The notes under the pieces: generated by a model
Told to the model about the DNA's origin: nothing
The model's input: the letters and a program-made list of their open reading frames with translations, nothing else
Databases searched by the model: none
Source: Moniliophthora roreri
Lineage: Eukaryota; Basidiomycota; Agaricomycetes; Agaricales; Marasmiaceae
Direction: 5' to 3'
DNA: 64,000 bases
NCBI GenBank assembly: GCA_001466705.2
Contig: LATX02000208.1
Span: 248,001-312,000 of the forward strand
Program-made: the position numbers and the translations under genes
Shown: positions 36,700-48,828 of the stretch, piece after piece
Layout of the letters: every line of letters starts with the position of its first letter
Position numbering within the stretch: position 1 is the first letter of the stretch

Positions 36700-39210
36700 T
36701 GGCAAAGCCAGGTCTCAGTCCAAAATCAAACAGCTAGCTTCTAATCTCAAAGAAAAATACACAAAACATGCAATCAAACTCTACAAACATGCACAGAAGG
36801 ATGGCCCATTGACATTGGAGATGGAAAGAAGAGCAAGGGCTTTGAAGGAGTGGCTACAAAGGTGATGCAAGATTGCTACATAGAAACAAAGCAACATATC
36901 AAAATTTCTGCCAGTACAGTTCACCAGCAGTTTAATAGTGGTCATAGCATGAAGGAGTTTAATGGAGAGAAGAGGTGGCTTGAAGACTTCACAGAAGATG
37001 CAGTAGCAGACTTTGCAGCTGCTCAGGCTCATCAGGGATTCCCCCTAGTCTAAAACATATACATGAATGTGCAAATAAGATTTTACATACTTGTATCAAA
37101 GTGTTACGTTACTTGCACAGCAACGATAACTACTCAACACCACTATGACATAGTGGCATTAAATTGCTGAAAGATCAAGTTCGAATTCGCTTAGCTTTCA
37201 CTAAGGTTCAGAAGGTTCAATCGATGTTGAGCAAGATGTCCAATCTGGAATTAACCAGGTCAAGCTGAAGTAGCTTAGACCTGAATACTACCTACTTATA
37301 CAACTGTTGTAGCTACTAGTTTGCATACAAACTACTGAGGCAACATCGTTGTTTGTTAAACAAGTAAGTAATAATAACCAGGAACATGACATCATTGCAG
37401 ATGTCAGAGAAGACATCATGATGACATTCAAGTGAAGTCATTATGATGATGTCATAATTTAGAAAGAGATGGAAACGAATAGAATAATGAAGTCATAATG
37501 ATATCACTATGACTTCTTAAATACGAAAGAGAAGCATAGGTAGAAAAGGGAACTGGGAAGGTGTAATTGTCTAGATGTTAACGAGTAGCATAGGTAGAAG
37601 TGCTGAACAGTGCTTAAAAGACATAAATGGAGAGAAAGGAAAATAACATCTGTGAAGTAAAAATACAGTGTGAGCGTCTATGAGCGTCTTGTAACACAAA
37701 GACTTTCCAGGAGTAGGAGAAAACTGGCCAGAGTAGTTTATTGAACAATGAGAAGACTTGCATCCATATTGGTTGAATGGTCTTGATAGTAGTCAAGCAT
37801 GCACTGTTAACCCTAACAACTACACCAAGTATTTTGGGAATCTGAAGAGTGCACTAGATGGAATGTCAGCAGTTGAAAATGGGTATGTAACAGAGGCTGT
37901 ACCTATCAGAGGTGAGGACATATATGCTGTTGATGAAACTGGCATTCAACCTAGCATTGGGTGTTGAGAAGGGTATATGGGCCTACAGACATGTCAATAC
38001 AGCATTGACAATGAAGTGGGAATTGAGAAAACATTACTGTAGCTGTTCCCATCTGTGCTAATGGGACATTGCTTGCACCAGCTGTGATTTACAAGGGAGA
38101 ATATTTTCAGGCTTACTGGGAGCAAGATAATCCCTTGAAAGTATCATAAGTCAATGTTTTGATATTAGATTCTATAGGACTTACCCTGCAGCTTAGTTTG
38201 GGATATGCAAAGAAAGGATATATGACTGGTAAAATCAGTATTGACTGGATCAAACATTTTGACAATGAAACATCACAGAAAGCAGGTGGCCAGAGGTGTA
38301 TTCTGCTTGTTGATGGTCATGTGTCCCATTACATATGGGCATTTCTGGAATACACTGTCAAGGCTAAGATTGACATTAAGTAACTGTAACACATGGATTA
38401 TTGCTTCCAAAACCACTTTTGAGTCCTGAGTGCATAATTATAACACAGCTTGAGTGTGAGTGGGAAATGTGTCAATCCATAGCAGGACAACCTGAAGCAG
38501 GAAGCTCATCAGCACCAGGGACTATAGTGTATGAAGAATGCTTATGTGCCTGTTTCTTGACTCCAGACCCCATTCTCAATGGCCTCTCCAACACCTCCAT
38601 GTCATATCTTGCATCTCTGTCTCCAATCCAGTCATTAGCACCAATTCCCTGCATTCCAACAACTTTCATATCTTCTTGCTTGAAGAAAAGTCACTACAAG
38701 CATCTTCTTGAACAGGAGCCAAGTTCCTGGCTTGAAAAGGAATTCCATTTTGCATTGTGGGAGTGTGAGATGTGAGATGAGTCAAGAAAATTGGTGCTGC
38801 AGAGACAGCAGAGCAATTATTTGCTGGGAAATCACTATATGCATTGAGTTCAGGGTCAGCTGCAGAGCCAGGAAGAAGAGAAAAAGACCAGGAATGGGAG
38901 AAAAAGGACTGGGAAACTGGGAGATGGAAAATCACAGTTACTCACATCAAGAGATTTCATGCAAATTATCAGAGACAATGAGAGAGAGGTTGAAGTGGAA
39001 GAAGAAGAGAAGGAGAGAAGGAAGAAACTGTGAGAACAGCATACTGTTGCTCTTGCAGAATGGAAAAAGGAAGACAGGGCACAAGTTGAACAAAACAACA
39101 TGGTGTGGGAGAGGCATCAGCAAGCTGCCAAGGCATGGGAAACTGGGGGAAAAAAAGGTCAGAAGCTGAAACTGAGGCTCTTGGAAAAGTCACTGCTGCA
39201 TCCACAATGA
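36700..39210 (+). pseudogene. Pogo/Tigger-type transposase remnant (CENP-B HTH plus DDE_1)
   Basis: Pieces in several frames follow the order of basidiomycete pogo transposases. The helix-turn-helix region reads NSGHSMKEFNGEKRWLED and AAAQAHQGFPLV (about 36,940-37,050). After the solo LTR come LNGLDSSQACTVNPNNYTKY, GEDIYAVDETGIQP (first catalytic Asp), GYAKKGYMTGKISIDWIKHF, and GGQRCILLVDGHVSHY (second Asp). The third catalytic residue cannot be located, and multiple stops and frame changes separate the blocks. The frame runs through the solo LTR insertion point if the LTR and one copy of its 5-bp duplication are left out. No functional enzyme is possible. Confidence 0.8.
37102..37696 (-). 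mobile_element. Solo LTR of the window's Gypsy family
   Basis: The 595-bp sequence starts TGTTACGTTACTTGCACAGC and ends TTGTAACA, matching the LTRs at 40,437 and 48,829. It is flanked by a perfect 5-bp duplication CAAAG (37,097-37,101 and 37,697-37,701). Being flanked by one duplication and lacking internal sequence, it arose by recombination between the two LTRs of a former full element. It keeps AGGTCAAGCTGA (37,257-37,268), the predicted 5' RNA end on the other strand. It retains about eleven CpGs, unlike the transposon it sits in. Confidence 0.9.
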
Positions 39211-39815
39211 GTAAAGAATGAAGAAGAGAGAGGGGAGGATGATGAAAGTGAGTTGGATGATGGAGTGGAAGAGAGCTAGGGTCTGATTATAATTTCCAAA
39301 TAAGTAAATCTGTGACTGTGTCAAGTACTGGTTTTGAACTTGGAAACACCTTATGAGAAAAAATTACTAGTAATATCTTGTCCCTTCCATTCTGCTCATC
39401 TAAGGTGCTCTATACAATGCTTTTATACATTTACATGAATTTCAACAAGTGTTTGGAGACAGATAGGTAGGGGAAATTTTTTCAAGGCCAAATAAATTTG
39501 AGTGTGCCAAGGACTGGTACATGACTGTAGATTGAATAAGGGTTTTCTGTGCATTAGAACACTATTAGGACAATTTGTAGTGACTCAATTTCAGGGGTCT
39601 GGAACTCTCCTCTCCACTTTCCACTTTACCAGACTTTTTCATTCAAAATTGCAAATCATAGGAGTCCACACAATAGCTAATGAAAATAGGTGTAATATAG
39701 CTTTATTCCATGGCCAAATGAATGTATTGAACATGGTAGAATGGCTGGAATTGAGAGTGGAAGTGGGTGAAAGTAAGTGGAAAGTGCTATAGGGAAATCC
39801 TGATGGCCACTGCCA

Positions 39816-40436
39816 TAGACTGTTCCTCCAATGACTATGCCTGACAACACATCTCTCTGCAGCTTCTGTGATATCTCCAGTTCTCTCATTCACGAAAAAA
39901 TAGTATGTCTATGACTTGACACAGCTCTGCTCTGATAGGAAATGAAGGTTTTTAGAATAGCTTAACAGGAGACTTTATGCTAATGCAGAGGATTCTCATA
40001 GATGTAGTAAGAGTTTTTTTAGCTTGACTTTTGGACACCTTGCTCACCTCCTCCTATGCCTTGCTGACTTTTTTTTTCAGCTAGCTCTGGAAAAGAAGAT
40101 TGATCAACAGAGTATATTCAAGATAATCAGTTGACTTGGGCACTCATGGTGGCATGAAGAGAGAAGGGGCAGGAATATATATAATGTTGAAAAGCTAGAT
40201 TTGAGAGGCAGTTGACATATCAAAATTTCATTTCTTTGCCACTGCTAGAACCAACATATTCCATCCTGAGACACTTGGGCTCTGTAACTTATGCCTCCTG
40301 GACAGTGTTTCTGTGTGCAGTGCCATTGGTCACATTAATCCATTCTTGGTTTTTATCCTCTGCATGAGCTTATGATCTCTTCTTTTAGATTTGCCTTTTA
40401 TTTTGTCTTAGTGCAGGAGTGATTGTTGGTAGGAGA
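39816..40436. other. Interval between pogo element and Gypsy element
   Basis: AT-rich, almost CpG-free, no coding signal. Probably old repeat DNA into which the Gypsy element inserted. Confidence 0.4.
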
Positions 40437-40998
40437 TGTTACGTTACTTGCACAGCAACGACAACTAACTCAACACCACAATGACATAGTGGTGCTAAGT
40501 TACTGGATCAAGTTTGAGTTTGCTTAGCTTTCACTAAGGTTCTGAGTTTGAGTCATTTCCTGAGCAAGATACACAGCTGGATTAACCAGGTCAAGCTGAA
40601 GAGCTTAAACCCAGTTCTATCTACTTAAATACACTGGTTGTATCTACTCATTTATACATTGAGTTGGAATGCAAACCAAGCGTTTCTGCTGTACAAAGAA
40701 AAGAAATCAATGTCATAATGACATCACTACATCATCAAAAGAAAGCAAAGGAAACAGAGAGAATGTTGAAGTCATAATGAGATAAGTAATGAAATCATAA
40801 TGATGTTGTCAATGACATCTTAAATAGGTACAGGTACAAAGAAGGAGAGGGGAACTGGGAAGGTGGAGTTGTCCAGATGTTAAGAAGAAGCATAGATTGA
40901 AAGGGAAAAGAAGCGCTCAAAGGCGCTAAGAAACGACGTATGATACAAGATGAAGAGAAAAGTTACTTTCATTGAGCATCTGTTGAGTGTCTGTAACA
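40437..40998 (-). repeat. 3' LTR of the Gypsy element
   Basis: 562 bp, starting TGTTAC and ending GTAACA. It is 11 bp longer than the 5' LTR because of an extra GTTGAGTGTCT-like segment near 40,982-40,992. It contains the same AGGTCAAGCTGA block (predicted RNA 5' end) as the 5' LTR. Confidence 0.92.
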
Positions 40999-41016
40999 AT
41001 ACCCCCTTTTTATGCT
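40999..41016 (-). promoter_or_regulatory. Polypurine tract of the Gypsy element
   Basis: On the coding strand the 3' LTR is preceded by CATAAAAAGGGGGTAT, a purine run ending at the LTR boundary. This is the usual primer for plus-strand DNA synthesis. Confidence 0.75.
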
Positions 41017-42731
41017 CGAACTTCCATGTTCGAGACCACAGGCCTGCCTCCTACTAACCACTCTCCTTGATAAAACAGCTCTCACACCAGTTGAAAGATC
41101 CACAGTCCTTCTGGTTCTCCTATGTCCATGACTATACCATCTGCTGAAGGCGGTGGTTCTTGTCTCTGTTTAGGACTCTCCATCTCCATACTCGTCGTCG
41201 TCCCAATTTGTATCGTCTTGCCAATCAATGTCAAGAGTTGAATTGCCACCGGAATTTCTCTGTCTTGTAGTTCTTGTAGACCTTTGTCAGTAATTTGTCT
41301 AAGATAAGACTAGTGGAAAACTACCCAAAAAAATAACCTCCAAAAGTCTAACTCAGTTTGTTGTGCAAGTGTGGATCGACGTGATCAGAGTTACTGCACT
41401 TAGAATGCCAACAAAACTCTTAGCTAGGTTGATTCTCTCTTATTGAAGTGTTCTACTTCAAAGTGTTCACCTCCAGAGGAGTATATATGGTTTTAAAATG
41501 TTTTATATCACAAACACACACAAAACACAAAGAACATGGTGCACGAAGCACAAACACAAGAGCTACAGTCCCATACAAAGACTCAATAGCCGATATAGTC
41601 TGACCCTACAGAGTTCAAGACTTCTTCAAGATAACTACAGTACACAGTGTACTGGAAAAGGTCCTAGACCAATTTCTACAAAGAGTTCAGCGCAGGCACA
41701 CCCCTTGCTAAGACTCTAAGTGTGTCACAACCTGATACACACACAGGCCACACTCCAAGTGCCCANCAGGGCCTGTAGTGAGGAAGCAAAACTGGAATGG
41801 CACACAAATTTATACACCAAACAAACTTGTCATGTATTCACAATCAGAGGGGGCAGAGTTACTTGAGTATGTACAAATATCTAGCTGTCCTTATATACAG
41901 TCCAAGGAATATATCTACAGAAAATTATAAATATTGTCCAATAATTCAGGAAATGACAAATGAGTGACTGAGATACTAAAAGAGGGATTATTCGGATGTC
42001 ATGGAGTCTGGCCACTAGGGTATCCGACCATATCTGCATGGGTATCTACGCCTCCAGGCATTCTAGACTCTATAATTTGTATTTTCTCTTTTCTATGCCA
42101 AATTTTCCAAGGTTGGAACATGCTGTTATTGTTCCGATCTCCTTTGACAATGCACACTCAGTCTTATTTAGAATTTCTTGCACATTAGATATTCTTTATA
42201 TGTCTTATTGTATCTGTCTGTAGGTAGTGGATGTCCTTTGGAAGTGATTTCTGTCTTTCTGAGCAGGCTTTGTACCTAGTTTGCTTATCGCATATTGTTT
42301 AGCTGCCAGTAAATTCTTTATTAAGAGATCGCCTGCTTTGACGCTGATCCCTATATTGACTTTGGAGGAGGATTGTTCTATGATTGTTCCTGTTCTAAGT
42401 CATCTTTCTGTTTTGATGTCTCCTCTAAGTACCTCTGTACTGTTTGACTGCAGCTTGCACTTTGCAGATGTCATAGAAAAGTAAAGTAGAAGTTAAAATC
42501 CCATTGATAGCACTTTTGAGAGCTTGGTTAACTAGCCAATGTGTTCATTGGGCCATAGTTAGATTCCCTACAGGTTTCGGAAGTGATCCGCTTTGGATCT
42601 GATACTTAGATAGGTTAGAAAGTACAGCTTAGACACCTCTGTATAGCGTATCATATAGCTCTTCGTACTTTCTAAGGTACCACTGCTTCTCTAAGGCAAT
42701 GACTAGCAGACTGGGCTCACTCTAGTCCTTA
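41017..42731. other. 3' non-coding part of the Gypsy element
   Basis: About 1.7 kb between the extra ORF and the polypurine tract. No frame with family features; one N at 41,766. It may include a further small insertion, but I find no termini. Confidence 0.4.
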
Positions 42732-43983
42732 TTACCTGTTATCTCGTGTCATATTAAAGTGTTCTGATTCAGAAATAGTGTAAAATGAATAAAAGTGGGT
42801 CTTTTCTAGGTTCGACATATTATTGGTCTCTACAATGTCCAGGGAGATGGCCAGCTTTAGTATGTCTGCAAACTGGGCAGATATAGTCCACACAGTCGAC
42901 AGCGCAGTGTTCTCCCATTCTGCACACAGGGCACTCAGGATCTGCTGGACTTCGTCAATTCTTGTTGTAGTATGCATTGTAGGACTTCTTGATCTGGGAT
43001 CGGTTGGCAAAGCCCTGTCGTCTGGTTCCACGTCCTTGTCATCCCAAACTGATATGGTAGGGATGTCCGGTGTTGGGGTTTGTTGGGATAACTGGGGAGG
43101 GGAGTCTTGACAGTGGATTGGGCAGGGAGAGTCTTGCTCTCTCAAAGGTTCTTTGGGAAGGTTCAGTCAGATTGGAAGTGGAAGGGATGGGCTTGGTGGT
43201 TCTGGACATGGGGGGTGGAGTTGCTGGTGGGGAGATATTGGGGAATTGTCTGGCTCTGTCAGAGGGTCGGGAGATGTTGGAGTCGTCTGAATTGAGGTTG
43301 TCGGTAATGGTGTGTGAATTGGGGTATATGAGGGTTCACTCATTGGGAGGTAAGGCACTGATGGCTCCCAAGAGCGTTGAACTGACTCAGGACGAAGGAA
43401 CATCCATGCATTCGTCTGGGTCGGTCTTGGGAACAACAATACACCACTGTCTGAGCTGGAGGAGGAACTGTCCTTGAGAGATCTCACTTGCTTGTTTGAG
43501 ACCTCTTCAATGTCTGATAATGGCACAGAGAAAAACTGGGTCGTTGGGGCTGACGTCCTCGTCAGTTGCAAATCGATCTCCGTCGGGATCTGTATTGGAG
43601 ATAACTACATGAAGTGGGAGATTCACAATATCAAGAGAGGGACGTGGTATTGCTATTGCTCCTGTCACTGTAAAGGCTTCATCATTGACGATGTGCTGGG
43701 CAAGAATACCCATATGTCGATCCAGTTGTGTGAGGTTCTCAGTTATCTGTCGTCGTTGTCCTCGTAGAAAGAGGAGACAACTGTAGAACGCTCTGTTCCT
43801 TTCACTGCTAGCATCTATGGCTGATCTGAGCTCCTTGTCATAGTGATTGCTATTGAGAAGATAGAGCAGTTTGGAGGTGGAGGGATGGAAAGGTTCTATG
43901 TAGATGGTGTCGTCAGGGAAAACTTGGGTGTTGGGAGTAACGAAGGATGAAGACATGTCGAGATGAGGAATGAGGATTACCAC
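42732..43983 (-). pseudogene. Extra ORF downstream of pol in the Gypsy element
   Basis: Beginning within 100 bp of the end of the chromodomain, a new reading frame encodes PNTQVFPDDTIYIEPFHPST, KLLYLLNSNHYDKELRSAID and FYSCLLFLRGQRRQ, then (after a frame change near 43,540) a Pro/Ser/Thr-rich stretch (PSPDPLTEP-like repeats), and after a stop near 43,166 a third part with VWDDKDVEPDDRALPTDPRS and a helical end EVQQILSALCAEWENTA. About 420 residues if the breaks are ignored. It has no similarity I recognise to envelope proteins, and I see no signal peptide or membrane segment. It may be a structural or accessory protein of this Gypsy lineage, or a captured host sequence. Confidence 0.6.
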
Positions 43984-43987
43984 AAGT

Positions 43988-46900
43988 TGTGTGCAATCTT
44001 ATACTCCAGGTATAGCTCTATAGAGTGTTTAAGACCGCTTGGCTTCAACCATTGGTTATGCGAAGAATCGTATCCTTTCCAAGAGACAAGGTATGCTTTT
44101 GGCAGTTGATTCTTCCTTTTTGGTCAATGTCCGATGATCGCCTTGATTTCATACTCTTCTTGTCCTTCTACTATGTCCGGGGGTGGTTCTAGAAAGTTGG
44201 GTCCATGGATATCAGTTTCCTTATATGGTGACAGGAGGCCAGCATGGAAAACAGGGTGAATTCTCTATTGAAACAGGAGTTTTAGCTTGTAAGTCACTGG
44301 TCCTAGAACTTCCTCAATCTCAAAGGGTCCTTCTCTCTTCAGAGACAGTTTTGGGGATGGGTATCCAAGGGACAGGTTCTTGCCTTCAAGCCAGACCTTC
44401 TGACCCTTTTCAAACCTGTCAAAGTTTCTTCCAGTTCTCTCTTTTATTCTTCTTGCCACTATATCCAATAGGGCCAATGTCTCTTCTCTCAACTTCTGCA
44501 ACTCTGTAATCCTTTTCTCCACCGAGGGAATCATGGTCTTTTCAAAGATCATGGGAAGGGGTCGGGGATGGTATCCCATTGTGAGATAGAAGGGAGTGTT
44601 CTTCGTCACAGAATGGGTTCGGCAGTTGTGAGTGAACTTGGCAAAATGAAGAAGGTCCTTCCATTTTGTTTGTTCTTTGGTGCAGAAGAAATGAAGAAAT
44701 ATTTCTATTTCTTGATTAACTCTTTCAGTTTCTCCATCCGTTTGAGGGTGATAAGTGGTACTCAGCAATTGTTTGATCCCTAATAATTTTCCCATTTCTC
44801 TGAAGACTTCGGCTGCAAATCACAGGTCTTGATCCGAGATAATCTTGTCAGGTAAGCCAAATTGTTTGTAGACGTGTCAAAGAAGCTGTTCCGCTGTTCT
44901 GTTTGCATCTATGTTCTTGTTGCATGGGATGAAAATCACCCCCTTTGTAGCTGCATGGTCGACCACGACCAATATCGAATCGTAATCAGCTGTTTTTGGT
45001 AAATCTGTGATTAAATCCATTGATATAATTTGGAATGGTAACACATCTTTGTGTCCTCCGATTGGTTGCAACAGCACTCGTGTCAGATGTGTGTTTATTT
45101 TCATTTGTTGGCATGCAGCACACCCATCAACAAATGATTTAATAAACTTTGTCATCCCTGGCCACCAGTAATCTCTCTGGACCTGATCTACCATGTTCCA
45201 TTGTCCTGGGTGTCCATGTGGTAGTGCTTTGTGGATTGATTTGACAATTCGTTGTCTCAATGTCATATCATTGGGAATGTAGACCCTGTCCTTGTAAAAC
45301 AATAAGTCACCTTCCATTTGCCAATCTTGCAACAATGATTTGATCAGAGGTGTTCCTTTCTTGCTTAAACTTTCTAGTGTCATCTGGCTGAATTCATCTG
45401 CTGGTAATGCCTTTTCCAGCATATCTTTCAGCTCTGTGTCAATTACATTAACGAATAACTTATCTGGTAACATGACGATGTCGTCATTTTCATTTTCTTC
45501 TTCGTCTACCAGATCAGGTTGTCTTGAAAGGGCATCTGATTGTACCATCTTCATTCCAGGAACATGCACCAGTTGTAGATTGAATTGAGTCAAATAAAGA
45601 CTCCAGCGAGCTTGTCTTTGATTCAATTTCTGGGCTGTCCTGAAGTAAGTCAAGTTCTTGTAATCAGATAGGATGGTCACCAGGTGTGCTCCTCCAAGGA
45701 GATAGTGTTGCCACACTTTCAGCGCATTTACAATTGCTAAAAGCTCTTGATTGTAGATTTTGTAGTTTCTTTCCATTGGTGTGAATGCATGTGAAATGTA
45801 TCCACAAGGGTGGAGATCTCCATCCAGTCCTAATTGTTTCAACACGCCTCCTGTTGCCCATTTGGACACGTCAACTTCAAGGATGAACGGTTTGGTGTCG
45901 TCTGGCATTTGTAAAATTGGTCATTGTAGGAATTTGGCCTTTAAGATTTTGAATACAATGGTACACTGTCTTGTCCATTCAAACTTCGCACTCTTCTTTG
46001 TCAAGTTGTGTAAAGGTCGTGCCAATTCCATGTATTTCCCTATGAATTTTCGGTAGAAATTGGCGAATCCTAGGAATGACCTCACACCTTTGACTGTTTT
46101 GGGTTCTCCCCAATCCTTGATTCCCACTAATTTGGTTTCATCCATGGCGATGTGTCTGGGTGTAATTACCATGCCTAAGAATAGCATTTTCGTAACTTCA
46201 AATTTGCATTTCTCTGGTTTCAAGAACAGATCGTTTTCTTGTAATTGTTCCAGGACTTTCTTTGTGCGGATTCGGTGGATGTCAATGTCATCTGAGAAAA
46301 TCAAGATGTTGTCCATGTATACCACACACCAACCTTCATCGATGAACTCTTTGAGGATGTTGTTCATAAAGGCTTGGAAAGTCACCAGGGAGTTTGTGAG
46401 TCTGAAGAACATGACTGTAGGTTTGAAGAGGCCTCGCAGCATTTTGAATGCTGCTTTCTATTGATTGCCATCTTTGATTCAGATGTTGTTGTAACCATTT
46501 CATAAGTCCAGTTTCATAAAAACCTTCGCTGTTTTGAGTTTATCGACGAGATTGGTAACCAAAAGAAGGGGGTATCAGTTTTTGATTGTCCTGTTATTCA
46601 GATCTTGATAATCTTGACAGGGTCTTAGCACCCCGGCTTCTTTCTTGGCCACAAAGAAGAATGGAGACACCATTGGTGATTTTGATGGTCTGATGTACTC
46701 CTTCCGTAAGTTTTTGTCTAAGAACTTGTCCTGTTCAATTCATTCTTTTGGCAATAAGGAGTAGACTTTGCAGTCTCGTGGTTTGAAATCAGGTTTCAAA
46801 TCGATGGCATGGTTGTAGGATTGTGATGGTGGAAATCATTCAGCCTTTTTCTTTTCGAATCGATCTGTGTATTTGGAAAGATACAAAGGGATAAGTTCTT

Positions 46901-47524
46901 CTATCGGCTTGGTTTTGGTTTCGTGAGCTTGTGCTAATGCTTGAGAAGCAGATAACTTAGCATTGATTCTGATTTCATCACTGTCTTCTTTTCCTTGAAT
47001 AAATGATCAAATCAATACTTTGTCACCCTCAACCTGGTCCAATATTCCAATGAAAGGTTTAATTGGCCTTCGAATCAAGACCTTTCTTTTTGGCCTAAAT
47101 TGAATTACTCCTGTTACCCAATTGATGTCCAGATTGTGTTCTTGTAACCAGGGTAAGCCTAGAATTATTTGTTCTGGGCCAAGTCCCAAAATCAGTAATG
47201 TTTCCATCATTGATCAGTCCCCTATTGAGATGTCGATTGTAATGGAATGTGTGATCCAACCGATTTTGTTCTGGGTACCATCAACATTGAACACTTTGAT
47301 GGGTTTGTCTAGTTTTGTCCATGGTTTCTTCAAATGGCATGCTTCTTCTTCACTGATGAAGCACCCTCCTGCTCCTGAATCAATCAGGGCTTTTATTTCG
47401 ACAATTTCTGTTCCAATGTTGCATTGAACTGGTATTCACATAGAATGTCAATTGAACTTAGCTAATACAACATTCAAAATTGTAATTGCTGGCGGCAAGA
47501 GCATTGGCCTCTTCTGCCCTCTTA
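43988..47524 (-). pseudogene. pol: Gypsy pol: protease, RT, RNase H, integrase, chromodomain (broken)
   Basis: The frame begins as the -1 frame at the gag stop and gives LLPPAITI, then protease with ALIDSGAGGCF (about 47,350). RT is seen at 45,921-46,442 with the active-site box as VVYMDNILIFSDD, where the second catalytic Asp of YMDD is Asn. RNase H follows (FILEVDVSKWATGGVL, YNQELLAIVNALKVWQ, HVPGMKMVQSDALSRQPDL). Integrase has the HHCC finger (CAACQQMK), SMDLITDLP, ISDQDL and TDGETERVNQEIE. Behind it is a chromodomain, [11 protein letters not shown] then AYLVSWKGYDSSHNQWLKPS, which in chromoviruses directs integration to marked chromatin. Many in-frame stops (for example near 44,876, 44,796 and 44,130) make it inactive. 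Confidence 0.9.
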
Positions 47525-48763
47525 AAAACCCTTTTTTCCCATAAGATCAAAGATCTCTTCTTGTTCTGCTTCTCCTTGTTCCAATACTATCGCCTTGATT
47601 TTCATGAAAGCTTCTCATGCAGAGAGCTTCTTTAGGGGTTCCATTCGTGATGTAGTTGATTGACTAATCTGTCCTTTCAATGGACAATCTCTTGAGATAT
47701 GGCCTGTTTTAGTGCAATGGAAACACTTCCCTAGAGTGAGATAATCTCACTTATCCAATTCAGACAATACCTGTCCGATTACTACTTCTTTCTCTTTCTG
47801 CATGACTTTCAGCTTTATTGGTTCCCTCAGAGCTCTCTTCTTCTTTTGTGCCATTGCAAATTTGTATTGGTTGTCATATCTGATAGCAAGGTTGAACCAT
47901 TTGTCAAGGGTAGTAGGTGCTCCTTTGGATTGGAGCATGATTTTGTCAACTAGAGATGCAGGAAGTCCTTCTTTGAAAGCTTTAATTAAAGCTTCATCGT
48001 TGTATCCAGTTTCCATAGCAACAAGTTGAAATTGATTGACATAATCATTGGCCCATTCCTTCATTCAGAGGTCTTCAAGCTTCATCTGGGCATCCCCCTT
48101 TATGTCAACTGGTTGCCAAGTGGTTCTGAACCTTTTTTTGAAACTATCCCAAGTTTCTTTGGCTGCCTTCTTCTTGATCGCAGGGTCGTCATCTTCAGGG
48201 AACAATCTCAACTGCTCACCCATTTTCCATTCTTTGGGCCTTCCCTTCAGGAGAGAAAGAAGAAACATCTTCTTCTTTTCGTCAGTGTTGTACTTGGAGG
48301 AGTTCATGACAAAATAGAGTTCAACATCAAGGAGGAATTGTTGGGTGTCCTTGTGATCTCCTTCGTATGGTTTGGAAAGTGGTGTTTTCGTGTTGTCGTC
48401 CTTCTTTATGACGTCAATGACTGAAGTAGCTATCGTCGTGGCCCATTCTTCATCAGCATGTTCGATCTTTACTTCTGGAGCAGCAGAAGCACTTGCCGCT
48501 GGGGTGGTCATTTCTGGTTCAGATGGAGTATGAAATAGATTTCTAAGTTCTTTGAACGGTTCTGTGTCTGAGGAATACTCAGCTTCGGGTTTGTCTGATT
48601 GCTCAGATAATTCTTGGAGACTGTCTGTCACTCCTTTCTGCAAAGAATGGGTAATTTGTTGTAGAGTCTTGGCAGGATCGGGATTCAACAACTGTTCAGC
48701 TACTTCGAGTTGTTTGTCAAGTTCGGCTTTTTCAGATGCCATAAGGTGAGCTCTTGGCGGCAT
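47522..48763 (-). pseudogene. gag: Gypsy gag with zinc knuckle (one main stop)
   Basis: About 410 residues from MPPRAHLMASEKAELDKQLE. The capsid-like middle reads DTQQFLLDVELYFVMNSSKY, KKAAKETWDSFKKRFRTTWQ and ALIKAFKEGLPASLVDKIML; a CCHC knuckle CFHCTKTGHISRDC lies near 47,700. In-frame stops occur at 48,065-48,067 (a Gln position by comparison with related elements) and near 47,747 and 47,630. The frame ends at TAA 47,522-47,524, directly after GGGTTTT. Confidence 0.88.
47525..47531 (-). promoter_or_regulatory. Putative -1 frameshift heptamer at gag end (Gypsy copy 1)
   Basis: On the coding strand G GGT TTT is followed at once by TAA. It has the X XXY YYZ form in the gag frame. Slipping back one base reads TTA AGA GGG and continues to PMLLPPAITI and the protease motif ALIDSGAGG. 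The second Gypsy copy has the same heptamer at 58,851. Confidence 0.65.
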
Positions 48764-48814
48764 TGCGGTTCAGTTTTGGAAGTAATGCCTTGACCTAAAC
48801 AGGTCAGCAGATGA

Positions 48815-48826
48815 TCAGCTTGACCT
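48815..48826 (-). promoter_or_regulatory. Self-priming primer-binding site (Gypsy copy 1)
   Basis: On the coding strand AGGTCAAGCTGA begins 2 nt behind the 5' LTR. It is the exact reverse complement of TCAGCTTGACCT within the same LTR (48,980-48,991 region), where transcription is predicted to begin. No match to a tRNA 3' end is apparent. This is the arrangement known from Tf1/sushi elements. Confidence 0.75.
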
Positions 48827-48828
48827 TT

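Larger units (their letters stand above)
36174..39815 (+). mobile_element. Pogo-like (DDE_1) DNA transposon, degraded, 3.6 kb
   Basis: Bounded by inverted ends: the left reads GTCCAGTGGGGGTGGGCTGC followed by ATCAGGAAATC, and the right reads GAAATCCTGATGGCCACTGC. TA lies outside both (36,172-36,173 and 39,816-39,817), the target of pogo/mariner elements. Subterminal CACTTTCC-rich repeats and an inverted pair (CAGTCATGCACCAGTCCTTG at 36,245, TGTGCCAAGGACTGGTACAT at about 39,502) strengthen the pairing. The interior encodes a broken transposase. The element carries a solo Gypsy LTR at 37,102-37,696. Apart from that LTR I find no CpG dinucleotide in it, a sign of old, methylated DNA. Confidence 0.8.

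Noticed and set aside
37180..37200. GTTCGAATTCGC resembling a tRNA T-arm
   Set aside because: It lies inside the solo LTR; no acceptor stem or anticodon arm is present. No tRNA was found in the window.
38856..39101. Minus-strand Ser/Phe-rich open frame
   Set aside because: Antisense of the purine-rich 3' part of the broken pogo transposase.
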